From Streptomyces sp. NBC_00433 (lineage in GTDB: Bacteria > Actinomycetota > Actinomycetes > Streptomycetales > Streptomycetaceae), in NCBI GenBank assembly GCA_036015235.1, contig CP107926.1, positions 7,670,001 through 7,734,000 on the forward strand: a stretch of 64,000 nt of DNA. The letters run 5' to 3'. Numbering within the stretch: position 1 is the stretch's first letter; each line of letters starts with the position of its first letter. The notes beneath the pieces are model-generated. The model saw only the letters and a list, made by a program, of their open reading frames with translations, had not been told where the DNA came from and made no database searches. Positions 7,708 through 15,666 of this stretch are shown here, one piece after another. The position numbers were made by a program, and so were the translations under genes.

Positions 7708-10700
7708 TTGCGCATACCCGTTCCCAGACGCAGCCGCCGCACCGCCGGTGTGGTGGCTTCCCTCGCGTCGGCCGCTCTCGCCGTCGTTGGCCTGCAACTT
7801 CCCACCGCCACAACGGCGTCGGCCGCGCCTTCGCACCGGCCCGACGTCGTACGCCAGTGCGCGGACGCCAAGCCCGGGGAATTCTCCTGCTTCGCACTGC
7901 GCAGGACGGACATCCCGGCCAAGGCAGGACTGCAGCCCGCGGCGACCACCCCCGAGGGCTTCGGCGCAACCGATCTGCAGAGCGCGTACGCACTGCCGCC
8001 GGACGGCGGCGCGGGACAGACCGTGGCCATCGTGGACGCCTACGACGACCCGACCGCGGAGGCGGACCTGGCGGTCTACCGCCAGCAGTACGGGCTGCCG
8101 GCGTGCACCACGGCCAACGGCTGCTTCAGCAAGGTCAGCCAGCGCGGCGGCAGCGACCTCCCCGACCCCGACCCCGACTGGTCCGGCGAAATCTCGCTCG
8201 ACCTCGACATGGTCTCGGCGGCGGCGCCCAACGCCCACATCCTGCTGGTCGAGGCGGACTCGGCCTACTTCGACGACCTGGGCGCCTCGGTGGACCAGGC
8301 GGTCGCGCTGGGCGCGAAGTACGTCTCCAACTCCTACGGCACGGGCTACGACAGCACTCCCGGCAGCGGTGAGGACCCGTCAGAGGCCACCAGCATGGAC
8401 CCGTACTACAACCACCCGGGCGTCGCGGTCGTCGCGTCGAGCGGTGACGACGGCTACGGCGTCAGCTACCCCGCCGTCTCGCCGTACGTCACCGCGGTCG
8501 GCGGCACCGCGCTCACCCGGGACTCCAGCACCCGCGGCTGGAGCGAGTCGGTGTGGAACAACGCCTACGGCGGCCCGGGTTCGGGCTGCTCGCTCTACGA
8601 GCCCAAGCCCGCCTTCCAGACCGACACCGTCTGCGCGAAGAGGGGCGAGGCCGACGTCGCGGCGGTCGCCGACCCGGACACCGGCGTCGCGGTCTACCAG
8701 ACCTACGGGAACGACGGCTGGGCGGTCTACGGCGGCACCAGCGCCTCGTCCCCGCTGATCGCGGGCGTCTACGCGTCGGCCGGCACCCCCGGCTCCGGCA
8801 CCTACCCCAACGCCTACCCGTACGCCAAGCCCGGTTCGCTCAACGACGTGACGGAGGGCGACAACGGCTCCTGCAGCCCCGCCGCCCTGTGCACCGCGGG
8901 ACCCGGCTGGGACGGCCCCACCGGCCTCGGCACGCCCAACGGCCTCGCCGCCTTCTCCAGCGGACCGCACGGCGTCTTCTCCGGCACCGTCACCGACCAC
9001 GCCACCGGCGCCCCGATCGCCGGCGCCGTCGTCAAGGCCGGTGACCACAGCGCCACCACCGCCGCCGACGGCACCTACAAACTGGACGTACCGCCCGGCA
9101 GTTACGACCTGACCGCCGCCGCGTACGGCTACGGCACCGCTTCCGCCACCGCGGTCGACCTCGCCGACGGCGCCACCGTCACCGAGTCCTTCGCGCTGGA
9201 CGCCGTGCCCACCAAGACCGTCTCCGGCCGCGTCAACGACGGTTCAGGGCACGGCTGGCCGCTCTACGCCGCCATCACGGTCGACGGCGTCCCCGGCGGA
9301 GCGGTCTACACCGACCCGGCGACCGGCGCCTACACCCTGAAGCTGCCGCAGAACGCCACCTACACGCTGCACGTCGCCGCCAACTACCCGGGCTACCAGG
9401 CGGTGAGCAAGACCGTGCAGCTCGCGGCGGCCGACAAGACGCTCAACGTGGCGGTGCCGGTGGACAGCGCCTCCACCGACGCGCCCGGCTACGCGGTGAA
9501 CCTCGACGGCGCCACCGAGCCCTTCACCGCCACCACCGCCCCGCCCACCGGCTGGAGCGTCGTCAACGCCGACGGCACCACCGGCGGTTGGACCTTCGAC
9601 GACCCGGGCAGCCGCGGCAACCGCACCGGCGGCAGCGGCGGCTTCGCCATCATCGACAGCGACGACATCGGCCAGGACCTGGACCAGGACACCTCGCTGC
9701 TGTCCCCGTCCTACGACCTGAGCGCCGCCACCGGGCCGATCCTCGGCTTCGACACCGACTACAAGGAATTCTCCAACTCCACCGCCGACGTCGACGTCTC
9801 CTCCGACGGCGGCACCACCTGGACCACCGTCTGGACGAAGACCACCACCTCGGTGGCCGGCCCCGCGCACGTCGAGATCCCGCTGAGCGGCTACGCGGGC
9901 AAGAGCGACGTGCGGCTGCGCTTCCACTACACCGGCACCTGGGCCTACTGGTGGCAGCTGGACAACGTCTTCGTCGGCAAGCGCACCTTCGACCCGGTCC
10001 CCGGCGGCCTGGTGGTCGGCACCGTCATCGACGGCAACACCAAGGCCGGCGTCAACGGCGCCACCGTCACCAGCACCGACAGGCCCGCCGACCACACCAC
10101 CACCAGCGCCACCCCGAACGACCCGAACCTGGGCGACGGCTTCTACTGGACCTTCTCGCACCTCACCGGCAAGCACCCGATCAGCGCGGCGGCCTCGCAC
10201 TACACCTCGGCCTCCGGCACCGCCAACATCCCGCCGGACGGCACCGTCCAGCGCAACCTCACCCTCAAGGCCGGGCAGCTGAAGGTCACTCCCGCCTCGA
10301 TCGACAAGACCGTCGCCTGGGGCAAGAGCGCCTCGCAGAACGTGACGGTCAAGAACACCGGCGGCGCCCCGGCCACCCTGACCCTGGGCGAGACCCCGGG
10401 CGGTGTCGTCGTCGCGAAGGCCGGCGCCCCGCTCAACCTCGTCAAGGGCCACTTCTCGCCGCTGTCGCTCGCCGCCCACGGCGCGAAGGCCGGCGCCACA
10501 TCCAAGGCCGCGGCGCCCGCCGCGGCCGCCGCGGGTGACGCCTGGCTGCCGGTGCCCGACCTGCCGGTCACCACCGGCGACAACGCGGTCGCCGGCTACC
10601 AGGGCACCGTCTACTCGGCGTTCGGCTACACCGGGCTCGACGACACCAGCGACCTCTACGCGTACAGCGCCGACAGCGGCGCCTGGACGAAGCTCGCCTC

Positions 10701-11853
10701 CGCCGCCGACACCCGCGAGGCGCCGGCACACGGCATCATCAACGGCAAGCTCTACGCCTCCGGCGGCTGGGGTGCCAACGGCAGCCCCGACGCCAAGCTG
10801 GAGATCTACGACATCGCCACCAACACCTGGAGCACCGGGGCCAGTTCACCCAAGCCCTACGCCGGCGCCGGCACCGCGGTGCTCGACGGCAAGCTCTACT
10901 CCGTCGGCGGCTGCACCGCCGACGCCTGCGGCACCACGGACGTGACGGCGTACGACCCGGCGACCAACACCTGGTCCAACGCCGCCGCCTACCCCGAGGA
11001 CGTCGCCTGGGAGTCCTGCGGCGGCATCAGCGGCAAGCTCTACTGCGCCGGCGGCACCATCGACGCCGGCACCCTCACGCACGGCTACGTCTACGACCCG
11101 GCCGCCGACGCGTGGTCGCCGATCGCCGACCAGCCGACCGACGCGTGGGGCGCCGCCTACACCGCCGCCAACGGCCTGCTGCTCGTCAGGGGCGGCGCCG
11201 TCAACGGGGGCGCCGCACTCACCAACCAGACCTGGGCCTACCAGCCCAACGACAACACCTGGACAGCCCTGCCCAACTCCACCGCCTCGCTCTACCGCGG
11301 TGGCGGCGGCGCCGGCTTCTACGCCGTCGGCGGCCTCGCCGGGCAGGTCCCCGCGAAGACCGCGGAAGTCCTGCCGGGCTACGACCAGACCGACACCGCC
11401 GACGTCAGCTGGCTGAGCGAGAGCACCGACTCGGTCACCCTGCAGCCGGGTGCCAGCGCGACCGTCACGGTCACGCTCGACTCGTCGGCGCCGGACATCA
11501 GCCAGCCCGGCACCTACACCGCGGCGCTCGGCCTCGGCTCCGACACGCCCTACCCGCTCTCCCCGGTGGGCGTCTCGCTCACCGTCAAGCCGCCGGCCAC
11601 CTGGGGCAAGATCACCGGAACGGTCTCCGCGGCCGGGGCGCCGCTGAGCGGTGCGACGGTGCAGATCAACACCTGGGCGACCCATTACACCCTCAAGACC
11701 GCCAAGGACGGTACGTACGCGCTGTGGCTTGACGTCCGCAACAATCCCTTGCAGTTGATCGTCGCGAAGGACGGCTTCCAGCCGACGACGACGACGATTC
11801 GCATCGTCAAGGGGACGACGACCACGTCCAACTTCACCCTCCTGAAGGACTAG
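7708..11853 (+). CDS. Large secreted S53 (sedolisin) protease with Kelch-like propeller
   Basis: This 1381-residue exported protein has a signal peptide over about residues 1-44. The sedolisin-type serine-carboxyl peptidase domain (about 45-420) has Glu161 and Asp165 in SGEISLDLD and the nucleophile Ser345 in YGGTSASSPL, the spacing expected of the family. C-terminal to it are carboxypeptidase-regulatory-like beta domains (about 425-600 and a last one near 1300-1380) and a jelly-roll-like domain (about 605-765). Kelch-type repeats with NTWS/DAWSPI signatures follow (about 945-1220). The TTG start follows AGGGAGAA. Protease plus propeller suggests degradation of a specific extracellular polymer or surface target. 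The strong terminator after it implies a single-gene transcript. Confidence 0.88.
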   Translation: MRIPVPRRSRRTAGVVASLASAALAVVGLQLPTATTASAAPSHRPDVVRQCADAKPGEFSCFALRRTDIPAKAGLQPAATTPEGFGATDLQSAYALPPDGGAGQTVAIVDAYDDPTAEADLAVYRQQYGLPACTTANGCFSKVSQRGGSDLPDPDPDWSGEISLDLDMVSAAAPNAHILLVEADSAYFDDLGASVDQAVALGAKYVSNSYGTGYDSTPGSGEDPSEATSMDPYYNHPGVAVVASSGDDGYGVSYPAVSPYVTAVGGTALTRDSSTRGWSESVWNNAYGGPGSGCSLYEPKPAFQTDTVCAKRGEADVAAVADPDTGVAVYQTYGNDGWAVYGGTSASSPLIAGVYASAGTPGSGTYPNAYPYAKPGSLNDVTEGDNGSCSPAALCTAGPGWDGPTGLGTPNGLAAFSSGPHGVFSGTVTDHATGAPIAGAVVKAGDHSATTAADGTYKLDVPPGSYDLTAAAYGYGTASATAVDLADGATVTESFALDAVPTKTVSGRVNDGSGHGWPLYAAITVDGVPGGAVYTDPATGAYTLKLPQNATYTLHVAANYPGYQAVSKTVQLAAADKTLNVAVPVDSASTDAPGYAVNLDGATEPFTATTAPPTGWSVVNADGTTGGWTFDDPGSRGNRTGGSGGFAIIDSDDIGQDLDQDTSLLSPSYDLSAATGPILGFDTDYKEFSNSTADVDVSSDGGTTWTTVWTKTTTSVAGPAHVEIPLSGYAGKSDVRLRFHYTGTWAYWWQLDNVFVGKRTFDPVPGGLVVGTVIDGNTKAGVNGATVTSTDRPADHTTTSATPNDPNLGDGFYWTFSHLTGKHPISAAASHYTSASGTANIPPDGTVQRNLTLKAGQLKVTPASIDKTVAWGKSASQNVTVKNTGGAPATLTLGETPGGVVVAKAGAPLNLVKGHFSPLSLAAHGAKAGATSKAAAPAAAAAGDAWLPVPDLPVTTGDNAVAGYQGTVYSAFGYTGLDDTSDLYAYSADSGAWTKLASAADTREAPAHGIINGKLYASGGWGANGSPDAKLEIYDIATNTWSTGASSPKPYAGAGTAVLDGKLYSVGGCTADACGTTDVTAYDPATNTWSNAAAYPEDVAWESCGGISGKLYCAGGTIDAGTLTHGYVYDPAADAWSPIADQPTDAWGAAYTAANGLLLVRGGAVNGGAALTNQTWAYQPNDNTWTALPNSTASLYRGGGGAGFYAVGGLAGQVPAKTAEVLPGYDQTDTADVSWLSESTDSVTLQPGASATVTVTLDSSAPDISQPGTYTAALGLGSDTPYPLSPVGVSLTVKPPATWGKITGTVSAAGAPLSGATVQINTWATHYTLKTAKDGTYALWLDVRNNPLQLIVAKDGFQPTTTTIRIVKGTTTTSNFTLLKD

Positions 11854-11859
11854 CCCACC

Positions 11860-11893
11860 CCGGCCGGGCAGGCTTCCCCGCCTGCCCGGCCGG
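11860..11893. terminator. Terminator after the S53 protease gene
   Basis: A 14-bp perfect inverted repeat (CCGGCCGGGCAGGC with its complement) encloses a 6-base loop 6 bases after the stop codon. Confidence 0.85.
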
Positions 11894-11924
11894 CCCCCTT
11901 CCCCGTGACGCCGTCGCGGCTTGT

Positions 11925-12083
11925 CGCGCAGTTCCCCGCGCCCCCGAAAAACCAGGGGCGAGCGCCGGGCGCAGGAGGACGCAGGCCCAAAGGGGCGCGG
12001 GGAACTGCGCGACCAGCCACGACGGCAGCCGCAGGAAAGCAACGCACCGCAAGGGCAAAACCCCAGGGGCGCGGGGAACGCGC
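11925..12083. repeat. Interspersed palindromic repeat family, cluster 1
   Basis: One copy of CGCGCAGTTCCCCGCGCCCC (11925-11944) faces a reverse-complement copy (11992-12011), and a partial reverse copy begins at 12066. The inverted pair can fold into a long stem. The same unit occurs six more times at 33243-33652. The region between the protease stop and the GntR gene contains nothing else. Confidence 0.8.
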
Positions 12084-12102
12084 CGCGAAGGGGAGGCGGG
12101 GC

Positions 12103-12792
12103 TCAGGCCCCGTGGAGTCGGGTGAGGGTCGCGGAGAGTTCGGCGGAGAGGATGCTCACCGCCTCCCCAGCCTCGCCGGAGGCGATGGCTGAGACCAGCG
12201 CCGCATGCGCCGCATCCCCCGTCGCGGGATCGACGGCCCGCAGCCCGAGCAGGTCGACGACGTCGACCAGCGCCCCCCGCAGCGCCGGCGCGAACTCGGC
12301 GAAGAGGTCGCTGAGGACGGCGTTGCCGGCCGCGGCCACGATCGCCGCGTGCAACGCGATGTCCGCGTCGACGAAGGCCTCGTCGTCCTCGCCCGCGGCG
12401 AGCCGCCGCGCGGCAAGCGCGGCGACCATCGCCTCGACGTCCGCCCTGGTGCGCCGCTCCGCGGCGAGCCGCGCCGCCTGCACTTCGATCATGGCCCGCA
12501 CCTCGTAGACGTCCGCGACAGCGGCCCGCCGCAGCCGTGTGCCGAAATCCTCGTGCGGCTCGGTCGAGATGACGAAGACCCCGGCGCCCTGCCGGGACTT
12601 GACCAGGCCTGCCTCGGCGAGGGCCCGTACCGCCTCGCGTACGGTCGAGCGCCCGACGCCGAGCGACGCGGCGAGCGCGGTCTCGCCGGGCAGCTTCGTG
12701 CCCACCGGCCACTGCCCGTCGAGGATCTGCTCGCGCAGGTGCTCCGTGGCCTGTTCGACCAGCGGGCTTGGTCGCAGGGAACCGAGCGGCAT
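12103..12792 (-). CDS. GntR-family regulator, FadR/FCD subgroup
   Basis: This 229-residue DNA-binding regulator has an N-terminal winged helix (about 10-75: LREQILDGQWPVGTKLPGE, then LGVGRSTVREAVRALAEAGL). A C-terminal all-helical FCD ligand domain (about 90-220) has the usual metal-ligand type residues (D/H in ADIALHAAIVAAAGN). FCD regulators usually sense carboxylic acids or related metabolites. The ATG at 12792 was chosen because GAGAGGTGAG precedes it and the wHTH then begins normally; an upstream extension would add 40 Arg-rich residues. No divergent partner gene shows its target. Confidence 0.85.
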   Translation of the reverse strand: MPLGSLRPSPLVEQATEHLREQILDGQWPVGTKLPGETALAASLGVGRSTVREAVRALAEAGLVKSRQGAGVFVISTEPHEDFGTRLRRAAVADVYEVRAMIEVQAARLAAERRTRADVEAMVAALAARRLAAGEDDEAFVDADIALHAAIVAAAGNAVLSDLFAEFAPALRGALVDVVDLLGLRAVDPATGDAAHAALVSAIASGEAGEAVSILSAELSATLTRLHGA

Positions 12793-12949
12793 GGCCGTCT
12801 CACCTCTCAGGTTGTCTGATGACTTTTGCGCGGCCAGTTTACCCGCCATGACGCGGCGGGGTCTCCTTCTCGGATGCCGTGGCGGGGCCGCCGCGCTCCT
12901 GGAGGTCTGCAACGGGCTGACCGCGCTGTGGGACGCCGGGGGTGAGCGG

Positions 12950-13729
12950 TCAGGGCCGGTAGACCTTCCCCGGCTCGGGCGCTGCGGGCGCGAGCAGTTC
13001 GGGCACCGTCACGAAGGTGTAGCCCTGCGCCCGCAGCGCGTCGATGATGCCCGGCACGGCGGGCACCGTCCCCTTGTAGAGGTCGTGCAGCAGGATGATG
13101 CCGTCGCGGCTGGCGTCCTTGAGTATCCGCTTGTGTATCAGCGCCGAGTCGGTGGTGGCGTAGTCGCTCGCGGTGTCGCTCCACAGCACCTGCGCGAGCC
13201 CCAGCTCCTTGCAGACCTTGGAGACCTTCTCGTCGGTACGCCCCTGCGGCGGCCGCATCAGGGTGGGCCGCTTGCCGGTCAGCTTCTCCACCTCGGTGTC
13301 CAGGTGGTCCAGCTCGGCGCGTATCTGCGCCGGCTTGAGGTCGGTCAGCCGGGGGTGGGTCCAGGAGTGGTTGCCCAGCACATTGCCGTTCTGGCCCATC
13401 TGCTTGACCAGGTCGGGGTATTTGTCGACATGGTTGTGGCCGAGCAGGAAGAAGGTCGCCCGTACCTTCTTCTCCGCCAGCACCTTCAGCAGCGCGGGGG
13501 TGTGCTCGCTCGGCCCGGCGTCGAAGGTCAGGGCTATGCACTTGGCCTTGCGGCAGTCCACCGCCCCGGCCGGCAGCGCCCCCGCGGCCGCTTTGTACGC
13601 GGCCTCGCGGGCGCTCTTCGGCGACTGCGCGTCGTAGCTGGCGCAGCCGGTCAGTGCCAGGGCCAGCGACGCCGCCGCGAGTACGGCGGTCAGGCCCGTC
13701 CGCCGGACTGTACGGGACGTTTTCGGCAT
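12950..13729 (-). CDS. Polysaccharide deacetylase-like (NodB) lipoprotein
   Basis: This 259-residue lipoprotein has a signal sequence ending in the lipobox LTGC, with lipidated Cys29. The NodB homology domain (about 62-255) is present: motif 1 reads TFDAGPS (Asp70, but Ala71 where the family usually has a second, metal-binding Asp), motif 2 NHSWTH keeps both zinc histidines (His121, His125), motif 3 RPPQGRTD, and the later LWSDT and ILLHD motifs follow. It may de-N-acetylate peptidoglycan or exopolysaccharide on the outer face of the membrane. The Asp-to-Ala change could weaken metal binding or alter activity. The ATG is preceded by GGAGGATCC. A large palindrome lies in its promoter region. 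Confidence 0.82.
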   Translation of the reverse strand: MPKTSRTVRRTGLTAVLAAASLALALTGCASYDAQSPKSAREAAYKAAAGALPAGAVDCRKAKCIALTFDAGPSEHTPALLKVLAEKKVRATFFLLGHNHVDKYPDLVKQMGQNGNVLGNHSWTHPRLTDLKPAQIRAELDHLDTEVEKLTGKRPTLMRPPQGRTDEKVSKVCKELGLAQVLWSDTASDYATTDSALIHKRILKDASRDGIILLHDLYKGTVPAVPGIIDALRAQGYTFVTVPELLAPAAPEPGKVYRP

Positions 13730-13802
13730 GGCGGATCCTCCGGAAGTCGGTGCTCGGCTGGTGGGACGCTGTGTGCCGGGCGGCGTGGCTGGCCACTCTA
13801 CA

Positions 13803-13833
13803 CACCCGCTATACATGCGGCGTATAGCGGGTG
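13803..13833. promoter_or_regulatory. 12-bp inverted repeat in the deacetylase promoter region
   Basis: CACCCGCTATAC and GTATAGCGGGTG form a perfect inverted repeat with a 7-base spacer. It lies just upstream of a -10-like TAGAGT (minus strand, 13794-13799) for the lipoprotein gene, so a regulator bound here would cover the -35 region. Confidence 0.6.
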
Positions 13834-13864
13834 AGCTGCACGTGAGTCCGGAGCCCCTGGGCTC

Positions 13865-13920
13865 TAGGGTCTGTCGTTCGGATCTCCGCGGCGTCGCGGA
13901 GATCCGAACGACAGACCCTA
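13865..13920. repeat. Perfect 26-bp hairpin element (MITE-like or terminator)
   Basis: Two perfectly complementary 26-base arms (13865-13890 and 13895-13920) beginning TAGGGTCTGTCGTTCGG enclose a 4-base loop. The outermost bases are TA on each side, and the right-hand TA forms part of the stop codon of the exonuclease gene. It would terminate transcription efficiently. The length and terminal TA suggest a fused pair of insertion-sequence ends (IS630-like elements duplicate TA) rather than an ordinary terminator. Confidence 0.65.
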
Positions 13921-14859
13921 GCCGCGAGCGGCGAGCGCTTCGAGCAGGCGGGAGAGGGAGCCGCCTAGGCCCCAGCGGGTGGCGAGCGCGTCGAGCGCGG
14001 CGGGTGACGCCGGAGCGCGGGGGAGGGCCGGGTCGAAGACCGGGAGCGGGACGTCCTTGGCGACGGCGACGACCGTCGGGGCGACGTCGAGATAGTCCGC
14101 GGCCGCGATGATGTTGCGCCGCCGCGCGGGCGTCAGGCGCGAGAACGGGTCGACGGCAGCCGCCCGCACCCCGGCGAGGTCGCCGTACTCCGACACCAGC
14201 TGCGCCGCGGTCTTCTCGCCGATCCCCTTCACCCCCGGCAGGCCGTCACTCGGGTCGCCCCGCAGGGCCGCGAAGTCCGCATATTGCCCGGCCCTGACAC
14301 CGTAGCGCTCCGCGATCGCCGCCTCGTCGACCACGTCGCTGTCCCCCACGCCCTTGCGGGGATAGAGCACGCGCACTTCCCGCGCGTCGTCGACCAGCTG
14401 GAAGAGGTCGCGGTCGCCGGTGACGATCGCGACGGGTCCGGTGGCGGCGGTCGCCAGGGTGCCGATGACGTCGTCCGCCTCGTAGCCGGCCACGCCGACC
14501 CGGGCGATGCCGAGCGCGTCGAGCACCGCCTCGATGACGGGCACCTGCGGCGAGAGGGTGTCGGGCACCTCCTCGACGTCCCCGCCGTCCTCGACCTCCT
14601 CGGCGACGCGATGCGCTTTGTAGGACGGGATCAGGTCCACCCGCCACTGCGGGCGCCAGTCCGCGTCCATGCAGGCCACCAGGTCGGTGGGGGAGTGGTC
14701 GGTGACCAGCCGGGAGATGAAGTCCAGCAGCCCGCGCACCGCGTTGACCGGGGTGCCGTCGGGGGCCTTCACCGATTCGGGCACGCCGAAATACGCGCGG
14801 AAGTACAGACTCGCCGTGTCGAGCAGCAGCAGCTTGCCGCTGTTTTTCTGGTCGGTCAC
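13918..14859 (-). CDS. 5'-3' exonuclease (FEN-like, PolA N-terminal type)
   Basis: This 313-residue nuclease belongs to the family of the 5' nuclease domain of DNA polymerase I and flap endonucleases. Visible features are the N-terminal LLLDTASLYFRAYFG, CMDADWRPQWR with PSYKAHR, the acidic cluster YEADDVIGTLA, VTGDRDLFQLV, and the helix-hairpin-helix GDPSDGLPGVKGIGEKTAAQL. It acts on 5' flaps or RNA primers. The GTG start at 14859 fits where family homology begins; no clear ribosome-binding site is seen, so the mRNA may be leaderless. It is divergent from the metal-receptor gene. Its stop codon overlaps the hairpin element. Confidence 0.9.
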   Translation of the reverse strand: MTDQKNSGKLLLLDTASLYFRAYFGVPESVKAPDGTPVNAVRGLLDFISRLVTDHSPTDLVACMDADWRPQWRVDLIPSYKAHRVAEEVEDGGDVEEVPDTLSPQVPVIEAVLDALGIARVGVAGYEADDVIGTLATAATGPVAIVTGDRDLFQLVDDAREVRVLYPRKGVGDSDVVDEAAIAERYGVRAGQYADFAALRGDPSDGLPGVKGIGEKTAAQLVSEYGDLAGVRAAAVDPFSRLTPARRRNIIAAADYLDVAPTVVAVAKDVPLPVFDPALPRAPASPAALDALATRWGLGGSLSRLLEALAARG

Positions 14860-14895
14860 CGTGCCAGCATCGCACGCACCACCGACAGCGGCCCG

Positions 14896-14901
14896 TACGG
14901 T
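14896..14901 (+). promoter_or_regulatory. -10 element for a probably leaderless mRNA
   Basis: TACGGT ends 6 bases before the ATG at 14908, leaving no room for a ribosome-binding site. Confidence 0.4.
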
Positions 14902-14907
14902 GGGCGG

Positions 14908-15666
14908 ATGGCTCAGCTGAACCGGGGGCGCGGCGGCGCCGTGCGCCGTGTCGTGTCGCTCGTGCCGTCCCTCACCGAGGCCGTCGCCGAGACGGCGCCC
15001 GAGCTGCTGGTCGGCGCCACCGACTGGTGCACGCACCCCGCCGACCTGCCGGTGGCCAGGATCGGCGGCACCAAGAACCCCGACGTGGCGGCGGTCGCCG
15101 CGCTCGCGCCCGACCTGGTGGTCGCCAACGAGGAGGAGAACCGCCCCGCCGACCTGGACGCGCTGCGCGCGGCGGGCCTGGCCGTCCTGGTCACCGAAGT
15201 GCGTTCGCTGCCCCAGGCCTTCACCGAGCTCGACCGGATGCTCACCGGGGCCTGCGGCCTCCCCCGCCCCGGCTGGCTCGACGCGGCCGAGGCCGCCTGG
15301 CGTGGCATCGCCCCGGGGCCGCGCCCGCGGCGCGCGGTCGTCCCGATCTGGCGCCGCCCCTGGATGGTCCTCGGCCGCGACACCTTCGCGGGCGACCTCC
15401 TCGCCCGCCTGGGCGTGGCCAACGCCTACGCGGCCCACACCGAGCGCTACCCGCGCGTCCCCCTCCCCGAGCTGCTGGCCGCAGACCCCGACCTGGTCGT
15501 ACTCCCCGACGAGCCCTACCGCTTCACGGCCGGCGACGGCCCCGAGTCCTTCCCCGGCATCCCCGCGGCACTGGTGAGCGGCCGCCACCTGACCTGGTAC
15601 GGCCCGTCGCTGGCCGCGGCGCCGGCCGTCCTCGCCGACGCGCTGGCCGCGGCGACCGCCGGCTGA
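14908..15666 (+). CDS. Helical-backbone metal receptor / cobalamin-binding-like protein
   Basis: This 252-residue protein has the TroA/BtuF-like substrate-binding fold: RRVVSLVPSLTEAV at the start, then ATDWCTHP, IGGTKNPDVAAVAALAPDLVVANEEEN, and later PELLAADPDLVVLPDEP. BtuF-type proteins bind vitamin B12 or siderophore-like ligands for ABC import. This one has no signal peptide or lipobox, so as annotated it would be cytoplasmic, and no permease or ATPase is adjacent. A ligand-sensing or storage role is possible. Its 3' end overlaps the opposite-strand transporter gene by 151 bases. Confidence 0.78.
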   Translation: MAQLNRGRGGAVRRVVSLVPSLTEAVAETAPELLVGATDWCTHPADLPVARIGGTKNPDVAAVAALAPDLVVANEEENRPADLDALRAAGLAVLVTEVRSLPQAFTELDRMLTGACGLPRPGWLDAAEAAWRGIAPGPRPRRAVVPIWRRPWMVLGRDTFAGDLLARLGVANAYAAHTERYPRVPLPELLAADPDLVVLPDEPYRFTAGDGPESFPGIPAALVSGRHLTWYGPSLAAAPAVLADALAAATAG

